From Clostridiales bacterium (lineage in GTDB: Bacteria; Bacillota; Clostridia; Lachnospirales; WQUN01): a DNA stretch of 42,657 nt. Positions 17,095 to 24,840 of this stretch are shown here, piece by piece. The translations under genes were made by a program, and so were the position numbers. The stretch is from positions 1 through 42,657 of the forward strand of contig JAISZB010000373.1 in the NCBI GenBank assembly GCA_031269465.1. The letters are read 5' to 3'. A model generated the notes under the pieces. The model ran no database searches, had not been told where the DNA came from, and was given only the letters and a program-made list of their open reading frames with translations. Positions within the stretch are counted from its first letter, which is position 1, and the number at the start of each line of letters is the position of its first letter.

Positions 17095-17328
17095 TGCCCT
17101 TAATATGCTGCTTCTATATTCTTGCCTTAGCAGGAGGAGTCTAGACGCCTTGATCAAAGATTTATTTGAAATATAATGACAGAAAGGCCATAGGCACTAT
17201 TATACTATAATCTGGTTATTTTTGCAAAGGTTATCTTCAAAAAAAGCTATATGAACAAAACTAAGAGAGAAATCTTCGATTCATTGTCAATAACTTACAA
17301 AATATATGACAATATGCATCTGGGAATT

Positions 17329-19659
17329 TTAAAAAGCATTTGTTTCACTGCTGGTGGACGGAAAAGACGCTCTAAAAGGCAAGCGCTCTATCACCAATCC
17401 TGAAATATCATCTTCAATGGAAAGGAAAAAAGATTTTTCTTGGAACGCAGCGCTCCTGAAAATAAATCGAGCCTTTATGAAGCGCTCTTCAGGAATAGGG
17501 CTTGCGCTGTCAGCCGAAAATATATTCACATTTGAAACGAGTTCGCCGCCCTCGCTTTCAAAATACATCCTAAGACGCAGAGGCAGGTGCGCGGAGTCCA
17601 CAGGCTCTTTCTGGAAGAAAGAGAGAAAGGTCGTGACGCTTGTTAATTTGCGCTTAAGATCCGCAAGCACAACTGACGTTTTTTTCGTTTTGGGCTTATC
17701 ACCTGGTTTTCCGGCCTTAATCCTAATCACTGGCAACGCCGCTTCCGGCAGGCTCAGCTCCATTTGGGAAAATTGGGTAACGCTTGAAGGACTCTTCTTT
17801 GCAAGGCCGGAGCTTATCGGAGAGGCCAGATTCAGGCTTGAAGCCACGCGGATTTCCAATGAAGGAATGCCTGACATGCGCCGTATTAATTCTTCAAGCT
17901 CGGCAGAAGCCTTTTCAGGGCTTTCACCGCAACTGATTAAGACTGCCTTCTTCAGCTTGAAAGCGCTGGCGATCTCGCTTTCGTTCATCCCCAGCACCTG
18001 ACTGGAGTCGAGCCTGAGGAGGGAATCGCCTTTCTGCCAGGATGGGAGCTCCGGCCGCCTTTTGGCTGAGGCCGGCTCCTTTTTTTCAGAAAGGAAGGCT
18101 TCAAGCGAGATTTCTCCGTGAAGGCTTTGATTAAGCTTCTCGCTCAGCCGAGCGGCTTTGGCGAAGCTAAGCGTCGGGGAGACTATTATAATCATAGCCG
18201 CATCATTCGCCGCCTGCTCTAAAAGATCATAGCTGATGCATGGGCTTTCATCGTCAAGCAGGCTCCACTTGGAAATAAGCTCTGCTTCATATGCATGGCA
18301 AGCAGATTCAACCATTTTTGAAATCTCAGAAAATTCCTCGGGATTTGAGGAATTTTTCAGGTTGAAAAAGAATTTGTCCCGAAAAAACCTTTGTTTATAA
18401 AGCTCCTTCGAGTAGCCTGCAAGAAGGCTTGAAGCCTGCGACTCCAGATTTTTCAGACTGAAGGCTGCGCCTAGGCATTCGCAGGCGCTTTCAAGAGCGA
18501 GATAGCTTCCTTCAAATGAAGAAAAATGAGGGGATGCCTTCCTCTTTCGGATTACAGCCAGATAGCGGCTGTATTCCTGGGCGCCGCATGAGATGCACTT
18601 TATTAAGCTCTTTACTATGATTTGGTCAAATTCCTTGAAAGTCTCGCAATCTAAAACATCATCCAGCATCCATGAATCCTTGAAACTTTCTAGTCCCAAC
18701 TCATTTGAGGCAAAGCCAGCAAGGATTCCGTACTCTTTCTTCAGCTGCCTGTCCTTTAAGAAGCTGTCTGTAAACACATAGCGGTTGGGATTATGCGTTG
18801 CATATCTGCTCCACTCGTCAGGAATTGCAGGCAAGGACGCAGCTAAATGAGACAGGAGGAGGCTTGCCGCAAGATCGAAAAGCCCGTCTCCGTAAAAGCC
18901 GTACTCTTCTTCGGCCATTGAGAAAAAAAAGCTGTCTACGCCTAAATCAGCCATCCTATTAAGGCAAGCGCGTTCACCTATTGAAAACTCAATGAGAACT
19001 GTTCTGACGACGCAGTCGAAGCTGGGCTTTGGCAGATCGCAGACAGCTGAAAGAACCCTGAGGCGGAAAGAGGATTTTGAGCTTGCTATGGGGCCGTAGC
19101 TTTGGAACTTGCCCGCAAGTTTTTCGCTCCCGAAAATAGGCAGGGAGATTTCAACCATTTCGCGAAGCTCTTCGGCGATTCCCAGCGCAAGCATATAAAT
19201 CGAAGCTTCATCTGAGCTGAATACCCTGCTATACAAAATCGCGTCAGACAGCCAGTTTTCACGGGCGCATGGGCGTGGCTCGGGCGAATAGACCAGCATC
19301 CGCCCGGGCGGGGCCTCTTCCTCTATGAAAAGCTTGACTGCAAACTGGTTGTTTCGGCGCAGCTTGACAACTTGTACGCCATCCAGGCAAAGCGCGTCAA
19401 CATCTTCTTCATGGCGGCCTTCGCCGTCATACCAGAAGACTATCCGGCCGCCGGATGGACGTTCAAATATTGACGCCAGCGCTTTCTTTATTTCGCTAAA
19501 ATTCATCAGATTTGGCGCGGGAGACTCCCGCCTCGAATGCCGCAGGGCATTAGGCGCGGGAGGAATGCGCCCCCTCCTTTCTGCTGGAATAGCCGTTCGC
19601 CTTGCTGATGGCTTGAGCTTTTTGCAGCCTGTGCTTGCGGATATTTTCTCGACGCCCAT
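17329..19659 (-). CDS. pglZ: BREX-type PglZ homologue without metal-binding residues (predicted pseudoenzyme)
   Basis: An open frame of 776 codons whose whole length follows PglZ type A of BREX phage defence. The N-terminal domain (residues 52-160) has GGRIVFWYDGEGRHEEDVDA, then LDGVQVVKLRRNNQFAVK, MLVYSPEPRP and ENWLSDAILYS. Helical middle parts (230-470) include FDQIIVKSLIKCIS and YLALESACECLGAAF. The alkaline-phosphatase core is recognisable but changed: the nucleophile region (family ISDALRYE) is IVSPTLSFA at 492-500, the TADHGF region is RVASSLNLA at 604-612, and the HGG region is FSQMELSLPEAALPVI at 630-645. The C-terminal domain is normal. No brxA, brxB, brxC, pglX or brxL is in the window. 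ATG 19659 has an AGAGG box; ATG 19506 (MNFSEIKK) matches the family start, so the first 51 Arg/Pro-rich residues may be leader DNA. A non-catalytic role is inferred. Confidence 0.85.
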   Translation of the reverse strand: MGVEKISASTGCKKLKPSARRTAIPAERRGRIPPAPNALRHSRRESPAPNLMNFSEIKKALASIFERPSGGRIVFWYDGEGRHEEDVDALCLDGVQVVKLRRNNQFAVKLFIEEEAPPGRMLVYSPEPRPCARENWLSDAILYSRVFSSDEASIYMLALGIAEELREMVEISLPIFGSEKLAGKFQSYGPIASSKSSFRLRVLSAVCDLPKPSFDCVVRTVLIEFSIGERACLNRMADLGVDSFFFSMAEEEYGFYGDGLFDLAASLLLSHLAASLPAIPDEWSRYATHNPNRYVFTDSFLKDRQLKKEYGILAGFASNELGLESFKDSWMLDDVLDCETFKEFDQIIVKSLIKCISCGAQEYSRYLAVIRKRKASPHFSSFEGSYLALESACECLGAAFSLKNLESQASSLLAGYSKELYKQRFFRDKFFFNLKNSSNPEEFSEISKMVESACHAYEAELISKWSLLDDESPCISYDLLEQAANDAAMIIIVSPTLSFAKAARLSEKLNQSLHGEISLEAFLSEKKEPASAKRRPELPSWQKGDSLLRLDSSQVLGMNESEIASAFKLKKAVLISCGESPEKASAELEELIRRMSGIPSLEIRVASSLNLASPISSGLAKKSPSSVTQFSQMELSLPEAALPVIRIKAGKPGDKPKTKKTSVVLADLKRKLTSVTTFLSFFQKEPVDSAHLPLRLRMYFESEGGELVSNVNIFSADSASPIPEERFIKARFIFRSAAFQEKSFFLSIEDDISGLVIERLPFRASFPSTSSETNAF

Positions 19660-19669
19660 TTATCCTCTT

Positions 19670-19755
19670 GAAGGGTGCGAAATGACTATATCAACATTTC
19701 GCGCTAATTGTATAATCCGACATCAAAATCGGAACTATCCGCTGCAAAGCGGTAT
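19670..19755. repeat. Dispersed palindromic repeat abutting the PglZ-like gene
   Basis: Reverse-complement match to 35750-35845: ataccgctttgcag, ccgattttgatgtcggatta, tacaatta and tcatttcgcacccttcaag on the minus strand. The match breaks at cttcaag, 7 nt before the ATG at 19659, so the gene start region is joined to the repeat at that point. Confidence 0.8.
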
Positions 19756-19831
19756 GCTTGAAGCGGCCGTTTCCACAGCGGCTTTTGCTATTGGCTGCAG
19801 CTCAAGCATGTCGGATGCCATACTGGCATAA

Positions 19832-19890
19832 TGATTTGCAGTCAAATGCGCCCATTTCGAGACCGGAATTTTCCAATGCAAATCAGTAAA
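19832..19890. repeat. Dispersed palindromic repeat, short outer-end copy
   Basis: gatttgcagtcaaatgcgcc, then ccatttcgagaccggaat and ccaatgcaaatcagtaaa: both outer ends with the centre deleted. Confidence 0.65.
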
Positions 19891-20140
19891 TGCGTCTGAT
19901 TTTTATTTTCTAAAGACGGAGCCAGCCTTTGCGCTTTAAACGAATGCGGCTGGCGATGGTGAGCTTTTCGGTTCTGAATGAGTCCTGTGTCGCGATAGAA
20001 TCTACTATGTCAGTCCGCAACTGAAGTTCTGCGGCATACAGCCCCTTCTTTTCCGTCGATGCTTAAACGTACATGGCGTCCATGCATGCAAAAAAAGGGC
20101 GCTTCGTGTGAAGCTGCCGTGAAAATGAGTGCGGGAATCT

Positions 20141-20199
20141 TGAGCGCAAGCCGTTTTATGCCTTGTTTTCACACATGAACTTAAAACGGCTTATGCTCA
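20141..20199 (-). terminator. Imperfect hairpin beginning in the stop codon of the PP2C gene
   Basis: 18-base arms (20141-20158 and 20182-20199) match except for two bases, with a 23-nt loop. There is no T-run, so it may protect the 3' end rather than terminate. Confidence 0.45.
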
Positions 20200-21372
20200 A
20201 AGCCTGCATATAATCAGGCTTACGTCATCCATCTCGTATTTCTCGTTTTCAGTAGCGTTGTAGTTATAGAAGGCGTTTAAAATTATCTCTATTATCTCCT
20301 TGGAGTCTTCAAGCGGCTTTGCGTCCTCGAGCACTTCTTTGAAGCGCTTGGAGAACTCATCAGGGTTGTTTTTGTAAAAGGCGTCTGATAGCCCGTCGGT
20401 GTGGAATACAATCAAATCGCCAGGTTCATAGTTAAGCTGGTGGAACTCATAAGATGAGTTTTCCATCATTCCTATCGGCAGGCCCACAGCTTCAAGCTCT
20501 GAGGCCGCCTCCTCGCCGTCTGCCTCCGTGCGGACCATTACAGGAATGGCTTGTCCCGCGTTTGAATAGTAAAGCTTCTGCTCCTTGGTGTCTATAACCG
20601 CGTAGAATACACAGGCGTACATTTCTTTTACGCTGTTTTCGAAGATTTTATAAAGATCATTATTAAGATAGAAAAGCAGCTGATCAGGGTTGAAGTATTT
20701 AGGCGCCAGGCTTCTGATCATTACCGAAAGCATGGCTGTGAGGAGGGCCGCGGAGATCCCGTGGCCGGATACATCGCCCATGACTACCGCTATGCTGGAG
20801 TCGGATAGCTGCAAGACATCGTAGAAATCCCCGCCGATATCCATGGCGGGCATATACTGGCTCGAAAAGCGTATGCCCTTGAAGGTCAAATCTATGTCTG
20901 GAATGAGAGCATGCTGAACTTGCCTGCTCATCTTGAGCTGAAGCTCCAGAAGATGGTTCTTCTCCTCAAGCTCTACGTACTTCTGCTTTAGCATGTCGCT
21001 CAGATGCTTTACGCGAAGGAGAGAGTTGACCTTTGAGATGAGCAGGTAAGAGTCGAAGTTTTTTTCAATGTAATCGTCAGCGCCCACCTGGAGCGCCCTT
21101 GCCCTGGAATCTCTTGTATCAAGGCTGCTCATGAATAGTATGAGCGTGAATTCCGTTTCAGGGTTGGACTTGATTCTCTTGCATACATCAAAGCTGGAGA
21201 TGTCCGGCAGCTCAGCATTAAGCAGCACAATATCAGGAAGGAAAAGCGATACCTTGGAAAGAGCGTTCAGCCCGCTCTCAGCGGTGAATATCTCGTAACC
21301 AGTGCTTGCGAGGCACTGCCTGATAAGATCGGAGCTTTGGCGCAATGGATCGACTATCAGAATTTTATCCAT
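20197..21372 (-). CDS. Response regulator fused to SpoIIE/RsbU-type PP2C phosphatase; atypical receiver
   Basis: 391 residues: receiver domain (1-120), coiled linker (125-150, ELEEKNHLLELQLKMSRQVQ) and a PP2C/SpoIIE domain (about 170-391). The phosphatase motifs are intact: MDIGGDFYDV, VMGDVSGHGISAALL, VFHTDGLSD and MDDVSLIIC, so it should remove phosphate from a STAS antagonist such as the one encoded at 22295. The receiver is unusual: the phospho-acceptor position reads DIVLLNAELPD, Asn52 instead of Asp, and the N-terminal acidic pair is reduced to one (VDPLR), while the Lys (YIEKNF) is kept. Control by ordinary phosphorylation is therefore doubtful. Its start overlaps the upstream ATPase gene by 8 bp. 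It is last in a four-gene operon. Confidence 0.92.
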   Translation of the reverse strand: MDKILIVDPLRQSSDLIRQCLASTGYEIFTAESGLNALSKVSLFLPDIVLLNAELPDISSFDVCKRIKSNPETEFTLILFMSSLDTRDSRARALQVGADDYIEKNFDSYLLISKVNSLLRVKHLSDMLKQKYVELEEKNHLLELQLKMSRQVQHALIPDIDLTFKGIRFSSQYMPAMDIGGDFYDVLQLSDSSIAVVMGDVSGHGISAALLTAMLSVMIRSLAPKYFNPDQLLFYLNNDLYKIFENSVKEMYACVFYAVIDTKEQKLYYSNAGQAIPVMVRTEADGEEAASELEAVGLPIGMMENSSYEFHQLNYEPGDLIVFHTDGLSDAFYKNNPDEFSKRFKEVLEDAKPLEDSKEIIEIILNAFYNYNATENEKYEMDDVSLIICRL

Positions 21373-21793
21373 GAGACGCCACCTTTTTATAAAAATGTAT
21401 AGCGTTTCCGTTCACATTGAAAGCTATCTGATCCGTAAGCGAATAAACGAGGCGTATGCCTCTGCCGCCCTCGCTGGCGAGATTGTCGTCCTCCCTTATG
21501 CGGGCCAGCAGCCGCAAGTAGTCGAATCCCACTCCTTCGTCTGCTATCAGGGCATAAATCATGCCGTCTACTATTTCAACCTTGAGCTGAACGCTTTTAT
21601 TGATATCGGACTTGTTGCCGTGGACAATCGCGTTATAGAGAAGTTCGCTGAAAACTAGCCTTAAATCCATCTGATCTTCCGAGGTCAGATCCGGTATGTT
21701 GGTTTTTAAGAAAGCCAATACTCTCTTTACAATTTGCTTGACATGATAAATTTCACTGGAAAAGCGCATTTCCATTTTCAATCTTTGCTGCAA
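21365..21793 (-). CDS. RsbW/SpoIIAB-like anti-sigma-type serine kinase (GHKL ATPase)
   Basis: A GHKL ATPase with N-box LVFSELLYNAIVHGN, G1 box IADEGVGFDY and G2 box SEGGRGIRLVYSLTDQI, all intact. I chose the TTG at 21793 (LQQRLKMEMRFSSEIYHVK) because AGAGGTGA sits 5 nt upstream; an in-frame ATG at 21907 would add 38 residues (HNRHAASPLPN) that do not fit the family and lacks a ribosome binding site. It overlaps the PP2C gene by 8 bp. Such kinases bind a sigma factor or other partner and phosphorylate the STAS antagonist. No sigma factor gene is near, so the target is unknown. Confidence 0.88.
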   Translation of the reverse strand: MQQRLKMEMRFSSEIYHVKQIVKRVLAFLKTNIPDLTSEDQMDLRLVFSELLYNAIVHGNKSDINKSVQLKVEIVDGMIYALIADEGVGFDYLRLLARIREDDNLASEGGRGIRLVYSLTDQIAFNVNGNAIHFYKKVASHG

Positions 21794-21906
21794 CGCGATC
21801 ACCTCTTTATTCCTGTCCATACAAGCGTAATCAAGCGGCATGTTCGGCAGCGGGCTTGCAGCATGCCGATTATGCTGCCGCATAAAATGGAAGGCTGGCC
21901 CCCTCA

Positions 21907-22302
21907 CTAAAAAAGCTCCGTTTTATGGCTCTTGGCCATTGATATGGTAGTGTTGTCCTTGTCGTTTTCAATGTCAAGCCGATCCATGAGCGCTTTAATC
22001 ATGACAAGGCTCATTTCATCGGAGTCGTTTGCCAGCGCGCCTTGGGTCTGTATGTTTATCGAGAGGACATTCTTGCGCATATGGAACTGTATCAAAAAGT
22101 TGCTTTTCTGCAGGGCGGGAAGCTTCTTTATGATGAATATGCAGGCCTCGGAGACAGCCGCCTTTATATCCTCTATCTCGTCTGTGCCGAATCCCATGCG
22201 GTTTGCTACGGAAGATGCCGTTAACCGGGCGGCGGAGACATATGCCGCATTCAAGGGCAGAGAAAGCTGAATGCATTCTTGTTCAGAGGCCAGATTAGTC
22301 AT
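21907..22302 (-). CDS. Second RsbW-like protein with degenerate ATP-binding boxes
   Basis: About 131 residues. The fold resembles RsbW/SpoIIAB in the first half (LNAAYVSAARLTASSVANRM, DEIEDIKAAVSEACIFIIKK). The N-box Glu remains (SEAC), but the Asn that binds magnesium-ATP is replaced, and no DxGxG or GxG box follows; the C-terminal half (MSLVMIKALMDRLDIEND) keeps only the helix after the G2 box. It probably cannot bind ATP normally. The start at ATG 22302 has AGGTG 6 nt upstream and overlaps the STAS gene by 8 bp. It may act as a partner or decoy in the switch. Confidence 0.75.
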   Translation of the reverse strand: MTNLASEQECIQLSLPLNAAYVSAARLTASSVANRMGFGTDEIEDIKAAVSEACIFIIKKLPALQKSNFLIQFHMRKNVLSINIQTQGALANDSDEMSLVMIKALMDRLDIENDKDNTTISMAKSHKTELF

Positions 22303-22624
22303 TGACATCACCTTCCATGATAAATACTTTGTCTAGATTAGTTATCTTGAACAGTTTGCTCAAGCTGGGCTTGACATTCCTCAAATGTATGGATCCGCCG
22401 TAGCTTCTTACATTCTTGAGGACTCCGACGAGTGCGCCGAGAGCGGTTGAGTCGATGTAGTCCAGAAATTTGCAGTCGAGCACCATATCCGTATTTTTCT
22501 CGTTGATAAGCGCGGTAAGTGATTTCTTCATATCCGCAGAATTGAAAATGTCAACCTCTCCGGAGATGGAAACGCTCCAGCATTTGCTTTCTTCATCGAA
22601 TACGGCGTCCATTTGATAATCCAT
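22295..22624 (-). CDS. STAS-domain anti-sigma factor antagonist (RsbV/SpoIIAA-like)
   Basis: A 109-residue STAS protein with the phosphorylatable Ser in LDYIDSTALGALVGVLK. ATG 22624 (MDYQMDAVF) has a near-perfect AGAGGAGG site 7 nt upstream; the longer frame from 22651 is not needed. It is first in the operon: STAS antagonist, RsbW-like, RsbW-like kinase, PP2C response regulator. In such switches the unphosphorylated STAS protein binds the kinase and frees its target, and the PP2C protein resets it. All key residues are present. Confidence 0.92.
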   Translation of the reverse strand: MDYQMDAVFDEESKCWSVSISGEVDIFNSADMKKSLTALINEKNTDMVLDCKFLDYIDSTALGALVGVLKNVRSYGGSIHLRNVKPSLSKLFKITNLDKVFIMEGDVND

Positions 22625-23148
22625 TGCAATTCCTCCTCTGTTTCTGATCATGCCCTCAAGGGAAGGCGCTTTAATTATTGCTTGAGTGGGTTTTGGCTTG
22701 GGTATTTCGCCTTTGTTTCAATTTATCTTATGGCAGCCTATAATGAAACTCAATGCGACATCTTTTGAATATTCGCGATGCATTGCCTTCCGATATCGTC
22801 CTTGAGATGCCTATATTACAATTTAAGCACAAATATCAAATAGCTTCAAGGTTTCCAGCAAAAATATTCATATTCCAGAAGCAGAAAATATCCTTATAAA
22901 ATGCTATGAAAATCCAAGAATTGTTTTCTTTTTTATTTTATTCTGACATGCTGTTAATGAGGCGTTCAAGACTTGATTAAATATAGTCAGGGACGCGAAT
23001 TAAGCGTCGATTAGCCGCCAAAGGCGATTCAAACTAAAATCAGCATAGCATGCTGAATAACCTTCATGAATCTTAAAGCTTAAAGGCCGCTTTATTTTTA
23101 AACGCGTCGCAATGCTTTCAAATATATTCTGTTGAACATGGACTGATT
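22625..23148. other. Upstream region of the partner-switch operon
   Basis: About 520 bp, AT-rich, with no gene. It should hold the operon promoter, but I found no convincing -35/-10 pair or SigB-like box. Confidence 0.5.
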
Positions 23149-23382
23149 TTATGTAGGAGCTTGGCGCTTGCTATCTAGCGGTTTTTCCTGGGTTTTTTCA
23201 CTTGGCTCGTTCTTTCCTGAAAAATCGGCGAGAATATTCAGAGCGCCTTCATTTTCCAGCATCATGACTACAAGAGCCAGAAAGAACAGGTCGCTTTTGG
23301 ACTCGTTCTCTTTAGCGTCGCAACGCTTTTCGTGCTTTCTGAATTCTTTAGGTATGTCCTCAAGCGTATTCAAATGCCGCAA
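23149..23382 (-). CDS. Small hypothetical protein, 77 residues
   Basis: Starts at TTG 23382 with AAGGATG about 10 nt upstream. The middle is hydrophobic (LFFLALVVMMLENEGALNIL) between charged ends (KEFRKHEKRCDAKENESKSD and EKTQEKPLDSKRQ). The hydrophobic stretch is short for a membrane helix and contains acidic residues, so a cytosolic helix is as likely. No family recognised. It stands alone. Confidence 0.5.
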   Translation of the reverse strand: MRHLNTLEDIPKEFRKHEKRCDAKENESKSDLFFLALVVMMLENEGALNILADFSGKNEPSEKTQEKPLDSKRQAPT

Positions 23383-23443
23383 TTATATCATCATCCTTTT
23401 CTGTATGCTTGCGATTTCCTTGATCTTATCCGCAATTATCCTG

Positions 23444-23555
23444 ATTTTCATTTGAATTTGCCTTTTTTGGCTTTTGATTATACAGCGTATGCGAAATGCC
23501 GATATCAATGGATATTCAAGAGTCAAAAAAGGAACATTTGATGAAAATCGGTATA
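23444..23555. repeat. Dispersed palindromic repeat, near-complete copy
   Basis: gccttttttggcttttgatta, then gcgaaatgccgatatcaatg, and right end aaggaacatttgatgaaaa then tcggtat; part of the right arm is deleted. Confidence 0.8.
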
Positions 23556-24720
23556 GCAGGGAAAAGCTGTTCTGAGCCTCTTGCAGGCTCATGCGCCTAT
23601 TCCTAAGCTTTGACTGTCCGCTTTCAAGGCGCTAAAAGCAGATACAAATACGCTCGACGTATAATCTAGCTCCACAAAAAGCCAGTTTTCTATGAATTCA
23701 TAAATAGCTTGATATGAAAATCATTGCAACTAAGAACCTCGATACAGGGATTTCTCCTTATGCAGGATAAGCCTTAATGCTATATTGCATCCAATTGACG
23801 CGCAGGAAATCGGGAGTGAAACCATGACAAGTTAGCGGTTTTAAAGACGTCTGGATAAATAAATTTGTTGATGATATAGAAGGCTAAGATTTGTTTAAAG
23901 TATATCAGATAAATTTGAATAAATCAATGAAATATTTAAAACAAAAATTAGTCGGATTGCATAGTAGGATCGCCTAGCCCTTAATATAAGATATAAGGGC
24001 GGCTCTGCGCTCTCAATTGCTTTTCTCCATTCTATTCTGAGTTGCTTTGAAAGTTCGTGTTTTAGGTAAATTAACTGCAAATCGTCGGCATAAGAGGCGT
24101 TAGCTGAGCAGTGAAGCTTCAATATAATGCTCTGACTGCATGCAGGCGCATGCGAGCCAGTATTGCTTCGGATTGAAGAAGCCACAGTATATCTTATACT
24201 CTAAGCGTGCAAATATGCAGGATTGTCAAGTCCATCCGGTTAAATGAGCCAAACAAATGCATCTGCGTTGAGCATGGCTGTAAATATAAATGCAAGCTTT
24301 AATGAAAAGAAGCCTTGCATCTTTTCAGGATGCAAGGCTCCATCGCCTTAGAGGTGAAGATCAGCAAATCTTTCAAAAAAGATTTCCGTGGATTCGACTT
24401 CCTCTTTAGGTGGCTCGATGAATCGTCAAGGTCTTAAAGATTGCGCGAAACTCCGCCCCTTATGAGTTGGATTGCTCTTCGCCAAAGCTATCCTAGGCTT
24501 TTATGCCTGCCGCCATGCGAATTGTCGCGACATAAGCTGCGAAGCTTAAGCTTGGCATCGTCCGCATATTCAAGAACGGCGCAGCCTTGGAGGAACTGGG
24601 ACAGGAGGCGGCCGTCCGCTGACTGAGCTTATCAGGCTTTCGCTATTATATCATAATGAATATATTCTGGCAACTGGCTTATGAAAAATTCTAAGCGAAT
24701 AAATCACCTATTCTTACGCT
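23556..24720. other. Intergenic region, no convincing gene
   Basis: About 1.2 kb, mostly AT-rich, with degraded repeat ends near 23625-23690 and a terminator-like hairpin at 24311. Short frames (for example 23895-24185) have no supporting signals. Confidence 0.55.
24311..24339 (-). terminator. Terminator-like hairpin
   Basis: A perfect 11-bp stem (agccttgcatc/gatgcaaggct) with a 7-nt loop, followed on the minus strand by TTCTTTTCATT. It is about 500 bp past the PEGA gene on the same strand and may end that transcript or an unseen small RNA. Confidence 0.6.
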
Positions 24721-24838
24721 GATATGCATGCGCCTATTTTGAAGCTTGAGCGTCCATAGAGCGGTTCGAAATGCCGATATCAATCGCGCTCGCTGGGTTC
24801 TCAAGCTGAACCAGGAATTTCATATGCAAATCAGTTTA
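24721..24838. repeat. Dispersed palindromic repeat, full-length copy
   Basis: gcgcctattttgaagcttgag, then cgaaatgccgatatcaatcg, then gggttctcaagctgaa and catatgcaaatcagttta. It lies directly after the stop codon of the PEGA gene. Confidence 0.8.
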
Positions 24839-24840
24839 AT

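Larger units (their letters stand above)
16152..17328. other. Intergenic region with repeats, no gene
   Basis: Almost 1.2 kb. It contains two copies of the dispersed palindromic repeat and a 15-bp tandem repeat, with AT-rich DNA from about 16860 on. Short open frames in 16320-16900 overlap the repeats and are not convincing. Confidence 0.6.

Noticed and set aside
17329..19659. A complete BREX system
   Set aside because: Only the PglZ homologue is present, it lacks metal ligands, and flanking genes are unrelated.
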